Shown in pieces: positions 1-12,822 of a DNA stretch of 64,000 nt (position 1 is its first letter; the number at the start of each line of letters is the position of its first letter). The translations under genes and the position numbers were made by a program. Under the pieces are notes generated by a model that worked only from the letters and a program-made list of their open reading frames with translations, did not search any database and was not told the DNA's origin. This stretch comes from Serilophus lunatus. Its lineage: Eukaryota; Chordata; Aves; Passeriformes; Eurylaimidae. The stretch is taken from positions 1 to 64,000 of the forward strand of contig VXBA01001192.1 in the NCBI GenBank assembly GCA_013399895.1, read 5' to 3'.

Positions 1-44
1 GGACAGTGAACCGGCCCCCTCTTCAAAAAGTTTGAGGAACCCTG
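1..44 (-). mobile_element. Terminus of a hAT-type DNA transposon, cut by the window edge
   Basis: Read on the minus strand, the segment starts CAGGGTTCCTCAAACTTTTT and continues into a purine-rich GGGGGCCGGTTCACTGTCC. I recognise this as the terminal sequence of a widespread vertebrate hAT (Charlie-like) non-autonomous family, whose ends begin CAGGGGTYCTCAAACT. Only the outer 44 bases are visible; the rest of the element would lie left of position 1. hAT insertions duplicate 8 bp, so bases 45-52 would be the predicted target-site duplication, but the partner copy is outside the window. The assignment is from memory of the family. Confidence 0.5.
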
Positions 45-3000
45 CTGTAGAGTATGCCTATGCAGCTAGTGGAAACGACAAATATGAGTCCTGTTGGTAT
101 CAAGGTTCCCAACAGGACTGTGCAGTCCACAGTCAAACCAGCCTCACCACGTTTCCAGTGGTAGCAGTAGACAAGATAGCTATCTCGGGAGTGAGAATTA
201 CACCATAAACTTTCCTAAATTCCTTCAAATGTTTGCTAGTTGCTTCCACAGTGTAACTCCATAACTCATCTTTATCTGCTAATGTGTATGGAAGGAAAAA
301 GGTGACTTTCCCTCATGACATTTTCCAAAAGTAACACAAACAGCATACCAGCAGAGAGCGGTGCTGTTTTATTTGTAATGTTCTAGAAATCTACACCATC
401 TAACTCCATATGCTAAATGAAATATGCACTCACAAAATAAACTCAGCATTGACCAGGAAACTGAATTTTGCAGAGAAGTTAGGTAGGGCTTGTTTTTACA
501 CCTCTGTATGTTACACGTACACATATAATAATGACCAACCATCCATAAGTACAATATAAATTTTCACAAGCACAAGACAGAAATTCAAAGGTAAAACATT
601 CACATTTCTTAAATCAGCATTAACTCATCCACAATATACAAACAGGTTTATATAGAAGTCACTGGAGCAATGTTATAAGGCAAGGTGACAGGATTAATAC
701 AATAACCCAAGGTCCCACCTTGAAAAGCCTACAAGTAGATCTTTCCAGAATGTTGGGGTTGACTTTGTTCATATAAAACACAATGTAAACCTATGAAAGT
801 TGGGTCAGACCTGGGTGAACTTCATAGGATGTTATATTCCTAACTCTATACTTTCCAGCACTCTCTTCCTTCTTACATCCCTCTGGGAGACACTCTGCAT
901 TTCATTATGATCCTACCTCCTCCCTCATGCCAACTGCAGCCATTTTGAATTGTTTCTAAATTTGAAAGTGTCAGAGGGGAAGAAAGAAAAGTAATGAAAT
1001 GCAGGTGGCAGTTACACGAGTGACATGCTGTAAGAAAAATCCAATTGGTCTGGAGATACCGCTGTGAATAGCAGTTTTGCATTCTTTACTTGCACACATC
1101 TATATTGTCCTGCTTATTCAAATGGCCAGATGAGCCTTGTTAGACCTCTGCTGTATTTTTTTCCACTTTCTGGTTCAGAGGTTTTGTCACAAATTTTTGT
1201 CAAGTCTGCAAACAATGGGGCAGGCAGGGTGAGATGAAAAATGACATTATTATCCTGTAACCTTAACCTTAGAACTTGCTGCCACAAATGCGGTACTAAT
1301 CAGATTATTCACAGAGACAAGACTCACTTCACAGTCATTCAGTCAAACAACTGGACATGTGTATTAAAAACACAAGAAATACCTGGACATAGGCCCTGCA
1401 AGATCGCTCCCTTTTCTGAAGCTGAGTCCATAAAGAGAGCAGATTAAAGACGGAATAGAAAAAACAAGTTAGTGACAGAACAAGGGATAAAAACTGAAGA
1501 AAAAAACCCTTATTTCTCTCTTAAACAGCTCCTGAAAACCAACCAAACCAAAGGAGTGACTGTGAGTTAGGCAGCAGCGGAAGACTGGAAAGACTAGCTC
1601 CAGAAATATGGGTTAGTCCTTTTTCAGCGAGGTAAAAGCACAGACTGGCAACTTTGAAAGAGCAGCTGTTAGATGATAGAAGACACTGAAATCTAGTAGA
1701 GATACTCAAGAGATGATGTTTTCCTTGCAGCTTGGAGATCACACATGACATTTCCATGTCAAACAAGGCTGAAAAGGATGGGGCTGATGGTTATTTACAT
1801 AAGAGGAGTGTGGGCTCTGCAGTCAGAAAGTGCTGATGGCAAAGTGAAAGCTTCAGATGAGCAGGACCAATTCCAGGGAGCAAGATGTGTGCAGGACTGC
1901 ATCGACCCATCCTGACAGACTTGCTCAGGTCTCTGGCTCAAGACAAAATCTGTAATGCTTCATCTTCACAGCTGTTGGCTTGTGTAAAGCCAGCTTAGGC
2001 ATGTCTAGTGTGATAATAGACTGCATTGAAGGAGAGAGCATTGCCCAGAGCTCCTGATAATGTAAGGGACATTGAAGAGGACATATCAATGAAATGGGAA
2101 TTCAGTTTAATATTTCCAGTTGAGGCCATTCTCTCCCCTTTGGATTAAACTACTTCTCCAAGAATACCTTAACCATTTTTTTTCCGTTCGTGTCGAGTTG
2201 TAATTTCCTTTGCAATTCCTTGGCCTAAATGCTTTACATGCTGATAGCTTTTCCACAAAGAATCCCATCTTTTCCATAGGAGCCACTTCTAGGATTATAC
2301 TTTGATATGCACTTGCATGCCTCCTGCCTGACACCTGCACTTCGGTGTATCACAAAATTCAAACAGGCACCTCTTTGCCTCCATGGGATTTTGCAGGCAT
2401 TCTGCAGCAGTGAGCTAGAATTGGTGAGCTCTGCATCACTGCAACAGAAGCTCTCAAAATCAGGCTGCTCAGAGCCACTGACTTTGCTGGGTTTGTTTCT
2501 GCTGATGTGTGTGGTTGGAAATTGCACATCGATAGAGATTCAGGGCAACTCGTACTCTCAACACACAGCAGTGCAATCCTGTTAGTACAGCAGAGAGCAA
2601 AATTTGTCCCCAGGAGTTTTGAGGCCCTGAAATAAACAAAATACACCTAGGTATCATGCAATGTCTAATTTCAATTTTTAATTCATCAAATTGTAACAGT
2701 AGAAATCTTCCTCTAGGTAAATCTGGCCAGCACGAAGACTTTACAGAAACAAATGGAGATCAAAGAAAGCCTTGCTGAAAATTACAGAGCTATCCACTCA
2801 GGGATCTTCCAAGTCTGCAATGGAACAATTATTAACTTAATTAAGCCTGATCCAGTGGAAAGCATAAAGCTTTTAGTGACAGGAAAGTGGCTCCTGAAAG
2901 ATGATGGCTTTTAAAAACTCTGATTATGACAGTTGTATATTCATTGTAGATCAGCTTGTTAAAAAAATAAAACACCAGTACAAAACAGCACAGGTGATTA

Positions 3001-4693
3001 CTTTCAGATCTCCAGCACATTTCCTTTAATGATTAAAAGAATATTTAATGGCTAGTGCTTACTTTATTTCTTCTTTCTGACTAAACAGCACTAAACAAAA
3101 CTCTTTGCAAATTACTTTTTTCCTTTTTTTTTTTGAAATACACTTGATCAGTGAAGGGGAAAATGGAGCAGTAACTCTGTTGCCTTTTGTTTGCCCAATA
3201 CTACTTCCAAGTTGAATTCATGCATTCTTAAATGAACACGAGCAGTTGCTCTTCTAAAGAATTAAGTGGGGAATGAGAGCAAGTAAATTACTGAGCCTGT
3301 CATTTGGATCACTGACGCGCATCGCTGTTTTGCAGGACTCCATGTGGTCCAGAATTCTAATGTGGAATGCAATTGATTTGTATGAGTTGCTTGTGCAAAG
3401 CTGATGGCAGGGGGAAGAAACCTGCAATGGGCACCCCAGGAGTGACAGCTGAGCCAAGGAGCTCTGCCTTGTCCAGTCTTCCCCTCTCCCCAGTAAATCA
3501 TACGTGCCCCCACAATACAAAGCCATTTCATGTGATTGAAACAAATACCATGGGGTGGGATATAAAAAGATGAAAAATACCTGCTTGCAAAGCTGAAGTG
3601 ACAAAATGTTGGGTGTGGCTGGGACAGATTCAGAAAGCAAGAAGACTACAATCACGAAACCTGTTAGTAGGTGACATTAATTGCTGGTTTTACCTGACAG
3701 TGTCAGACATCGCCATCATTTCAACAAAGAATCATGGTGTGATTATTACGAATAATGTTATGCTGATGTAACAGTTAATAAAATTATTACCCGCATTGTT
3801 AAAAAATAACTGGGAGCAGCACTAATTGAAAGCATCAGGATAACCCAAATCACAGCACATGCAAAGCACATGAGATGCAGGACATCAGTTCCCATGCAAC
3901 TGAAATCTTAAACAATCCCAAACACCTTTGCATTTAAAAGTCTCAGTCCACAACAATAACTTCCAAGAAAAAAGATAATGTTGCTTCTCTGAAAAGCATT
4001 TACTTCCATAAGACACAGAAGAAATTTTGGGTTTAGTTGGGACCTTTTATCCCCCCCTATAATCTTGAGACTGAATTCTGTTCACACTTACATGAGTGCC
4101 AGAACTGTCAGAGCCTGATATGCAACTGGGAACAAAATTCTGTGTCTTATTTTGACTGGGTAGCAAATATAACCAACCGCATGTTCATAGTCACAGGGTT
4201 TAGCTGCTCTTTGTTCTTATAACCAGGCCTGCACAATTCCCTGTCAGAGTACTAGATAAGTCTTATCCCATGTGTTTACATGAGATTCAGCGATGAAAAG
4301 GGCCTTTGGTAAGGAAATCTTCAGCTTTAAATGTATTCTTAGAGACTCTACAGTTCGTATTTTCTCCCACACCTGGCAACTCCTAGCACCTTTACTGCTA
4401 TGCAGCAATTCCACTTACTTCTGGAAATGACAAAACTGGGGAACAGAAACTATACCATTGTCATTCTATAAGATGCTTCTGGGTTAAGTTGTGGGTTATC
4501 ACTAAAAAGGCCCTTTAACACTAAAGCATCCTGGAACTTTAAGTGTAAATACGATGGTGTCCTATGTGCCTTTGGTAAATGTATCTCCGGTGTAAACGAA
4601 TGTCTGTCTGCTTCTGTTCATTTTCATGTATAGAAGTGCTCATTTGACCTTCATATCAGCCTCCTGTCCCTTCCTGAGCCCTTTTGCTTCTAC
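1..4693 (-). other. ADGRL3: ADGRL3 intron (partial), downstream of the GAIN-start exon
   Basis: This is intron sequence running off the left edge of the window. On the minus strand it begins with gtagaag right after the GAIN exon. I looked on this strand for the next latrophilin exon, which normally continues the GAIN domain with a run of basic residues (Gln-Lys-Arg-Glu), and did not find it. It should lie below position 1. Apart from the hAT-like terminus at 1-44, the sequence appears unique, AT-rich and non-coding. The open frames here, including one of 133 codons on the minus strand at 3254-3655, have no recognisable domain and no splice support. Confidence 0.8.
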
Positions 4694-4879
4694 CTTATTT
4701 AAGCTGCGTGCAGCACTGTCCTTCCCTCCTGGAGTCAGGTTTCGGAGCTGCACGTCAAGCAAGTTCACCAGCTGGACCATGGCAGATACGGAGTAAGCGA
4801 TGTCACCAGCGTACAAGTGGTTTTTTGTGTGCTCTGCAAGCTCCCGGGCAATGTTGGCAGCCATCTCCCCCGACTTCAT
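4694..4879 (-). CDS. ADGRL3: ADGRL3 exon: N-terminal part of the GAIN domain
   Basis: This is a 186-bp internal exon of exactly 62 codons (phase 0 at both ends). On the minus strand it lies between an acceptor ending ctcaattgcag and the donor gtagaagc. It encodes the first helices of GAIN subdomain A. The stretches MAANIARELAEHTKNHL and LLDVQLRNLTPGGKDSAARS match latrophilin-3; latrophilins 1 and 2 differ clearly here (they have DILDAQLQ). N-L-T is a potential N-glycosylation site. GAIN is the autoproteolytic domain of adhesion GPCRs, but its cleavage site lies in later exons beyond position 1. The ATG at the exon start is an internal codon and not a translation start, because it directly follows the acceptor and continues the frame from HITQK. 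About nine of the 62 residues differ from the mammalian sequence as I remember it, more than I would expect here. Confidence 0.95.
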
Positions 4880-7800
4880 CTGCAATTGAGAAAGCAGAGG
4901 AAAAGGTTGTCCCTGGCTGTTACAGTGATTTTACTCCAGTCCCTTCCAAACCCAGTGTTAAGCAAGTCAAACCCACTCAATAAGTAAAGAGACCAAGAAG
5001 AGGAGAAGAAAAGAGGAATAGAAGAACTTCCCAAAAAGTAAGCTACAGCAAGTGTCTTCATGGTTTGATCATGAAGAATGTTTTGAGTATGGATTCCACC
5101 TATGGTCAACCATGTACTGTTTTCCTTGGGATGCCCATGTTAAGGAGGACTTTAATTAATTTGTCCCATTGCCTTCTTTATGCCACTTGAAAAAACCAAA
5201 AAAATTAACCATGTACATAGTCTCTCCTGTCAAGGAAGAACAGTTTCTGATTCCAGAAGTTTATCTGATAGCAACGAGATGATTTCTGTTACAACTCCTG
5301 TACAAAATAGTTCCTTGTAAAACGAATAGTAATAGGTGATATAACCTGGATCAACCAGAGAAGAAAGTTCACAATTCCCATCTTATGGATTTAATAACCA
5401 GATGCTTATTTATCACCTAGCATTTGCACACAGGAGTGTGCTTATTACCACACAAGCCACTACATTTGTAATGAGGCTAGTGACTCTAGCACTTATAAAA
5501 GCGTACTCAGGACCAAAAGGTTGAAGGCTTCAAGCAGAGACTGACTAAAAGGGAAAACTCAGCAGGTTCTTTGGCTAAACCTTCTACAAAACACTTTTAT
5601 AATGTAGTTGAGTCACAAAATTCACAAATCACCTGCAGTGAAATTCATTGTGTAATTATTTGGGAAACTCTCGCTTTTTTTCCCTGTGGCTTTTCCCCAT
5701 TTCTTGGTCTCCTTAGCTCTCCCTGTCTGGTACTCCTTTCTTCTCCTATGCCATGGGGATTTGAGACAGGGCAGACCACTACAGAAATACTATTCCAGGT
5801 TGCTGGTATTTTTTTCCTTATATACCGATCTGTGGTCTGGAATGCATATCCCTGTGGAATATGTCAGGTATAAGGAGAAACTGCACAGGATGACACCTGA
5901 ATGAAGCTCCCATTTCTATGTCAGGCTCAATGACCAACTCTTCTGGGTTCTTCAGATGAATTTCCATTTGTCTTTTCTTCCAAGAGCTAAAAATCAGATA
6001 TTTCCCTTGTTCCGTCAGTATCTGGGGCTTATTATAAAACCAAGATTCTAGGGAAAGATTATAGGCTGAAATTCTATGTCTCTGTAAATCAATTAGCTGA
6101 GTTATAAATGAATAACTTACTTCCATCAATTTGACAGCAACAGCCCATCTGATCTAATGAAATCTAACTGAAGATGTTCATATGCTCATCTTCAGAGAAT
6201 TAAAGCATATGATGATATAGAGAAGATAAATAAAGGAGATAATATGTTGTTCTTCCCATTAGAGCAACGATAACATATATTAAAAAATTGAATTATTTCT
6301 TCCTTGTTACCCAGAAGGCTAATACCATAGAAACCAGATCCTATTCTTAACAGCTGCCTGCTCTCCAAAGCAGCTGAAGAAAGCCATGCATCAGCATAGA
6401 GGCTGAATTTTGACCTCTTCTGTTGGCTCTCAGAACTTTAAAGAATGACTGTATCAAATCCCTTTACATAAAAAAATCAATTTCAACATTTTCCTGTAGT
6501 TCATCTTTGGAGTTTAGCATGTATCATGACATACTGTGTTTCTGTAAGCTTTGCATAAAACTGCAAGAATTCAAAGCTTTTTACAGATACATTAGGAAAA
6601 AAAAATCCCTGCTACCCAATATTTACTGCTCACATTTTTACTTGGACCACACACTCATGCAAACCGGCATACTCAGAGAAAATTGCTCAGCTGCTGCAAA
6701 GGCAAATACAAGAGTTTTCTTTCCCTGCAGGCTGCTGTTGTTCTTACTGTCTGCAAAATTCATGTGGGCTGGCCACTAATAAATCCTTTTCCTTTTCTCT
6801 ATGACTAACCCTAAAAACTGCAAATCTGAGGGGTTTCACTGTGACCAAAAAAAACCAACACAAAAAATAGGTAACAATGGAAGAAATGTCCAAGGAAAAG
6901 GCAGAATAAACTCAAAATCTGTGAACTCCTGGGACATAGAAGTAATTTACCAAAACTTATTCAGGCACCCAGGTTTCCCAGGTCTCCTGAAAACACAAAG
7001 ATGTGCCATTCCCTTCGTACCACATTTTTTGTTGACAGATAATGAAGCTACTTTCTAGCACTGACAATTTCAAACCTATTCACTGTCATACAGGAAATGC
7101 AGCTACAAGTCACTACAGCAGTGCTGAGACACTCTTTCCATTCTGGCTGTGTGCATGAGAGGAGTGTCCAAAATGATGGCTGTGTGACATGCTAATGCTA
7201 ATTTTTCCAATTCTTTCAAGCATTTTCCAACGAAACTGAAGTGTCTTCTATGCAATCCTGTCAAATCCAACTTCTGTCATCAGTCCCAAATGCTGGGTGA
7301 ATATTCCAGGGCTAAGGAATATATATCCGTTCTCATATAAATAACAGGACTGAGTCCCTGGTTTTGGTTAATTCTACATAATACTCAGCAAAGCTAAGGA
7401 TGCACTGCTAACTTACTTCCCTTCTATAAAGAACTTCTTCACATATTCCTCTTCATTATTGCTGCATGGAAGATGAGCTCTTCATGAGTTATTTCTTCCA
7501 AACCACTTAATTCTCTTTAATCCAAATACTAACACAGATAGGAACACAGAAACAACCCTTAGAGGTTCTTCAGGGGGTCAGGCTGTCATTAAGAGGCAAA
7601 CAAGAAGTAGGGAAAAAATCTGCAAGTAACTGACCTTTCTACTGGGAGACTCATGAACAATGAATAGAACTAAAAATCATGTATCTCTCTATAATTTGAG
7701 ACTACTTTCTCAAATTTTTTAACTTGATTATGAAAAAAATTAAATTTAAAAACCAAAAAGGATCTGGGATAAAACATTCTGTTCCAAGCAAATTGAGTTT

Positions 7801-8693
7801 CTGGTTTTTAGGCCAGAGTTTTTTTTTCCTTTTACAAATTGATTACATCTACTCTTGAAATGCTAATTTGAAGGTGAGAAAAACTGCTTCGTGCCAATAA
7901 TGCCAACACACAAAACACAGTTTTATAGCTCTGCCAAAAAAATGCTTCTCTCTTCCATTGGAGCATAGTGTCAGGATTCAGGCCAGATTTCCCAATCATC
8001 ATTGGGACAACTGAAATCACTCTGTGCAAAACTATGCTGATGTTTTCCAAGTTTGTATTACTGTCTTGCACTTTCTTATGACTGGAAAGACTGTGAAATA
8101 ATAGTTGTTAGAGAGGACGTATATTCCTGCCTGTTTCATATATGTCAACAAACAGAAGCAGGCAGTTTTGTCTGGAATGACCAACAAATACCCTCCTGCA
8201 ACAGTGCTCATTGTTTCAGCACTACATATCTCAGAGGGAACTGACTGCAGAAGAGGACCATAGAATAAAACTGAGAGAAATTACAAAAAATAAATTATTT
8301 GGGGAAGAAAATTCAGAAGAAATAAGAAAGATGCTGGTAAAGAAGTGAATGTGCTAAAACACCAGTAGTCATAAAAGCAAAAATATTTTCTTGCAGCCTG
8401 AGGCTGATATAAAGATGGTATGAAAGACTTAAGTATTACTTTTAAGGATAGTGACATACAGATGGACTGGTCAGCTGGAAAAATACAGACTTGGTACTGT
8501 TTTCTGGAGGAACAAACATCTGACAGGTTTCATCAGGTACCATTAGTCAGGTAGCAAGTCTATAACAGGGCCTGTGGGCTAACTTCTGACACTGCAAAGA
8601 CTTCATTACCCTTTTCTTTCCCCAGCAGAAATTACAATATACATGAGTGCATTCATAGAAAAGAGTCAGAGCATTTTTTATTTTTTTTTGAGT

Positions 8694-9235
8694 CACAGAA
8701 TTGATCAGGTTGGAAAAGACCTCTGAGATCAACAAGTCTCACCTATGATGAAACACCACCATGTCAACTAGACAACAGCACTAAGTGCTACATCCAGTCT
8801 TTCCTTAAACACCTCCAGGGACAGTTCTTTCACCACCTGCTTGGGCAGTCCATTCCAATGTCTAATAACCTTACCTGTGAAGAAATTTTTCCTGATGTCC
8901 AACGTAAACCTCCCCTGATACAGCTAGACTATTTCCTTTGGTCCTGCCAATGATTGCCTGAGAGAAAAGGCTGACACCCACCTGGATACGACCTCCTTTC
9001 AAATAGCTGTAGAGAGTGATAAAGTCTCCCCTTGAGTCTTCTTTTCTTCAGGCTAAACAACCCTCAGCTTATAGCTCTGCGTGGTGATATTGCGGGCAAA
9101 GTGCAGGACCTGGCAATTGGTCTTGTTGAACCGCTGGTCTCAGCTCATCGATCCAGCCTATCCAGATCCCTCTGCAGAACCTTTCTATCCTTCAGTACAT
9201 CGATACCCCCACTCAGTGAACAACTCATTCTAGTC
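8694..9235 (-). mobile_element. CR1 LINE fragment (3' end) with an internal deletion
   Basis: The plus strand begins CACAGAATTGATCAGGTTGG, the reverse complement of the conserved 3' tail of avian CR1 elements. It continues through the familiar blocks for the C-terminal part of ORF2 (for example gggcagtccattccaatg and gaagaaatttttcctgatgt). At about 9070-9085 it jumps from the block around 'aggctaaacaaccctcagctt' straight to a block that normally lies several hundred bases further along (gtgcaggacctggcaattgg, then cgatccagcctatccagatc). A segment is therefore missing. The 5' end is truncated, as is usual for CR1. It lies in the same orientation as ADGRL3. The reading frame is broken throughout. 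Confidence 0.9.
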
Positions 9236-10939
9236 CATAATTTTCTTTAACCGAATGATACTCAAGGATATAACTAACTATCTAAACATAGGTTATCCAA
9301 TAGAGAGCTAGATCACTCCATATATGAGCTATATGCTCTCCATATACTACGGTAGAGCTAGAGAACACCAAAAGAATAATTTTCAAACTATGGTATTCAA
9401 AAAACTTAAACAGCATTTAATGACCCTTTAATAATGTATCAGCCATGGCATCTGCTCCATCCAGTACATGATGACACTTCAAAACTGGACTCTCAAAAGC
9501 AACTCAGTTGGAAGATTTCATCATGGTGTCATCACGACTGCAACTTCACCTTCAGGCCTGGACATAACGATGTGGTGATGTCCTATACCAAACCTCACTC
9601 CCTTTGCAGCACACACTCTAACAGATCTGCGAGACCTGAGGAAGGTACTAGAAGAACCCTGAGGTTCATCTGCTCTTTGTGATTACATGATCTAGGACAT
9701 TCAGGAGAACATGGATGGCAGATGCTTTTGATCTACAGATTGAGGCTTTTTGAGCATTCATGAAAGATGCAATGCTTTCTGCTCTGCTACAAAAGAGGCT
9801 TCCTCTCTTTCAGAGTCTGGAAGCTGAGCATAGTGGTGCCTGTCCTCTCAGGTAGCACCCACAGCTGAAAGCAGCAGCAAGGAAGGGATATCCCCAGGCA
9901 AGCCACATGCTGCACTAAGGATAGTGCTGATGAAAGCACAAGGTAAAACAAACAGGCTGAGACTGAACATATGACCTCATGATCAGGACGATGCAATGTA
10001 TCCAAAACTGACCTTTTTGCTTCCTGCTGCTGCTTGACTCTAGAATTAACCCAGGTAGCAGTGCATAATTCAATCACACTGGCAAGTTTATTCTCCTGCT
10101 ATGTTACGAGGGCATAGTAGGCACCAACAATAAAGTTAAAGTAAATGTCAGGAGGCCAATGAATTGCTGAAGCGAACATTTGTTCTGATCTTCCATCAAG
10201 TACAATAACTCTAATGGAAGCTAAGAAACGGCTGTAAAACCTAATACCACGATGTAAGCAGGCAAACACCCAATCTACAGTCTGAGCACAGCAACAGAAA
10301 GAAAAGAATTAAGTAATAATCCTTACTTCAGTACAGAGATATGAAAACAAGCACAGCATTTCCCTACTATCCTTTCTGGCTTGGCTGAAATCCTTCCCAA
10401 GGGAAGCATCACCCTTCTTCTTGATCAGTTTGGACCCAGGCAGTAAAAGAAGAGATTTTTAGGAGACAAAGCAGGTTAGGAATGAAGACATGCTGAGCAG
10501 GTATGAACCCTTGCTGCCAAAGAGATATTTCTACACATTTTGTCAGCTGTGCTGCAGCTGCTGTGGGATGGTTGGTCAGTGAGAACGCAGGAGAGCTGAG
10601 CTGCAGGGCGTGAGCACCCTTGTCCTTATGGCACAGCTGGCTTACCACTTCCTCTAGCTGTCCCCATGGCAGCAAGAAGAGAAGCTGGCTTGGCTGTGAG
10701 AAGGAAGGCTCCTTTTTCATCTTTAGAGAGGTGTTGGAGCAAATTCTCAAGCTCAGGGCAGGGAAGTATCCCATCCACAGCAGGGATGTGAGAACCTGAT
10801 TTATGAATAAATCAGTCTTCATCTCTAAGTGCAGCAATGATTCTCAAGCCTCTTGCTTGGGCAAGAAAACTAAGTGGCTATTTGTTATTACATATGTAAT
10901 TTAAAACTTTGTTTACTGTAAGGACCTTACTGAATCTTA

Positions 10940-12822
10940 AAGACAGGACATCCCCATGTGCCGAAAGATGAGCTGGTGGGGAATAAAATTGGCCTGGCTG
11001 AACAGAGAGCTTTGGCTGGAACAAAAGGGGGAAAAAAAGAGTGCTTATGACCTCTGGAAAAAGGGGTAAGTAACTAAGTTGGACTACAAGGATGTCATGA
11101 AGGTATAGAGGGAGAAAATTAGCAGGGCCAAAGCTCAACTAGAACTTTCCATGTCTACTGCCATAAAAGACAATAAAAATGTTTTTTCTAAATACATCTA
11201 CAACAAAAGGAGGTCTAAGGAAAATTTCCATCCTTTATTGGATATGAGGGGAAACATAGTGACAAAGGATGAGGAACCACATGAGGTGGTAGTTAATTCC
11301 TTCTTTTCCTCAGTCTTTAATAGCAAGACCAGTTGTCCTCAGCACCCTGAGCTGGAAGACAGGGATAGGGAGCAGAAGGAAACGCCTACAATCCAGATAA
11401 AATTGGTCAATGACCTGATACACCACTTAGACGCACACAAGCCTATGGGGCCGGATGAGATCCACCCAAGGGTATAGAGGGAAGAAGAGGCAGAAGAGCT
11501 TGCTGAGCCGCTTTCCATCATTCATCATCAGTCCTGGCGAACTGGGGGTGTCCTAGTGGACTGGAAGTTGAAAATGTGATGCAGTATCATGGAGCAAATG
11601 CAGGACAATCAGAGGATCGGGACCAGCCAACAAAGGTTTATAACAGGCAGGTCCTACCTAACCAAACTCATCTCCTTCTATGTCAAGGTGACCCACCTAG
11701 AGGATGAGGAAAAAGCTGTGGATATAGTCCATCTAGATTTCAGTAAAGCATTTAACATTTTTCCCCACAGTGTTCTCCAGGAGAAACTGGCTGCTCATTG
11801 TGGAAAAAAATGACTGGATGGCTAGGCCAAGAGAATGGAATTAAATTCAGCTGGGAGACAATCACTAGTGGGTTCCCAGGGCTCAGTTTTGGGTCCAGTC
11901 ATGCTTATTGATGACCTGGACAAGGGGATCAAGTGCACCCTCCATCACTGCACAGGAGACCCTAATTTGGGTGGGAGCATTGATCTGCTGGAGGGCAAGA
12001 AGGCTCTACAGAGGGACCTGAACAGGTTGGATCAATGGGACAAAGTCAACTACATGATGTTCAGTAAGATCAAGTGCTGGGTCCTGCACTTGGATCACAA
12101 TAATCCCAGACAGCGCTACAGGCTTGGGTAAGTGTGGCTGGGAAGCAGCCCAGTGGAAAAGGGCCTGGGGTTGACAGCCAGCTGAACATAACCCAGCAGT
12201 GTGCACATGCGGCCAAGAAGACCAATGGCACCCTGGCCTGTATCAAGAATAGTGTGGTCAGCACGATCAGGGAAATGGTTGTCCTTCTGTCCTTCAGCAC
12301 TGCTGAGGCTGCACGATGACTGCTGTGTCTGGTTTTGGGCTGCTCACTACAAGAAAGACATTGAGGTACTGGAGTGTGACCAGAGAAGGGAAATGAAACT
12401 GGTGAGGGGTCTGGAGCACAAATCTTAACGAGAAGCAGTTGAGGGAGCTGGGGGTGTTTAGCCTGGAGAAAAGAAGGCTGAGGGGAGACTTTATTACTTT
12501 TTACAACTACCTGAAAGAAGGTTGTAGCAAGGTAGGTGTTAGTTTCTTCTTGATAACAAATGACAGGACAAGAAGCAACTACCTGAAATTGCACCAGGGA
12601 AGGTTTCTAGCAGATCTTAGGAAAAAATTCTTTACTGAAAGGGTGGTCAAGCATTGGAACAGGCTGCCCAGGGAAGTGGTTGAGTCACCACCCTTGAGGG
12701 GGTTTAAAAAACATGTAGATGTGGCACTTACAGACATGGATTAGTAATAGACTTGGCAGTGCTGGGTGAATGGTTGGACTCAATGATCTTACAGGTCTTT
12801 TCCAATCAAAATGAGTCAATGA
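10940..12822 (+). mobile_element. CR1 LINE fragment, 5'-truncated, about 1.9 kb of ORF2 and 3' tail
   Basis: This copy runs from the region between the endonuclease and reverse transcriptase domains of CR1 ORF2 to near the 3' end. Recognisable blocks include ggcctggctgaacagagagc, a 108-codon open piece at 11151-11477 containing SVFNSKTSCPQ and GPDEIHPRV, the reverse transcriptase piece ending in FSKAFN at about 11760, and the C-terminal block LKLHQGRFLADLRKKFFTER near 12650. About 180 bp of consensus seems to be missing near 11575-11590, where the text jumps to 'atcatggagcaaatgcaggac'. Several stops and frameshifts make it inactive. It ends near 12822 with a degenerate tail. A full-length CR1 is about 4.5 kb. 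Its orientation is opposite to ADGRL3. Open frames on the minus strand here, such as 12070-12594, are antisense shadows. Confidence 0.93.

Noticed and set aside
3254..3655. 133-codon open frame on the minus strand, same strand as ADGRL3
   Set aside because: No recognisable domain, no plausible latrophilin similarity and no splice-site pairing; it also overlaps another minus-strand frame in a different register. Treated as chance.
1..4693. Next GAIN-domain exon of ADGRL3
   Set aside because: Searched for by its expected peptide on the minus strand and not found; presumably below the window start.
10409..10837. 142-codon open frame on the minus strand
   Set aside because: No recognisable motif and no usable splice context; probably chance in moderately GC-rich sequence upstream of the CR1.
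12070..12594. 174-codon open frame on the minus strand
   Set aside because: It is the antisense of a recognisable CR1 copy on the plus strand, so it reflects the element's composition and is not a gene.
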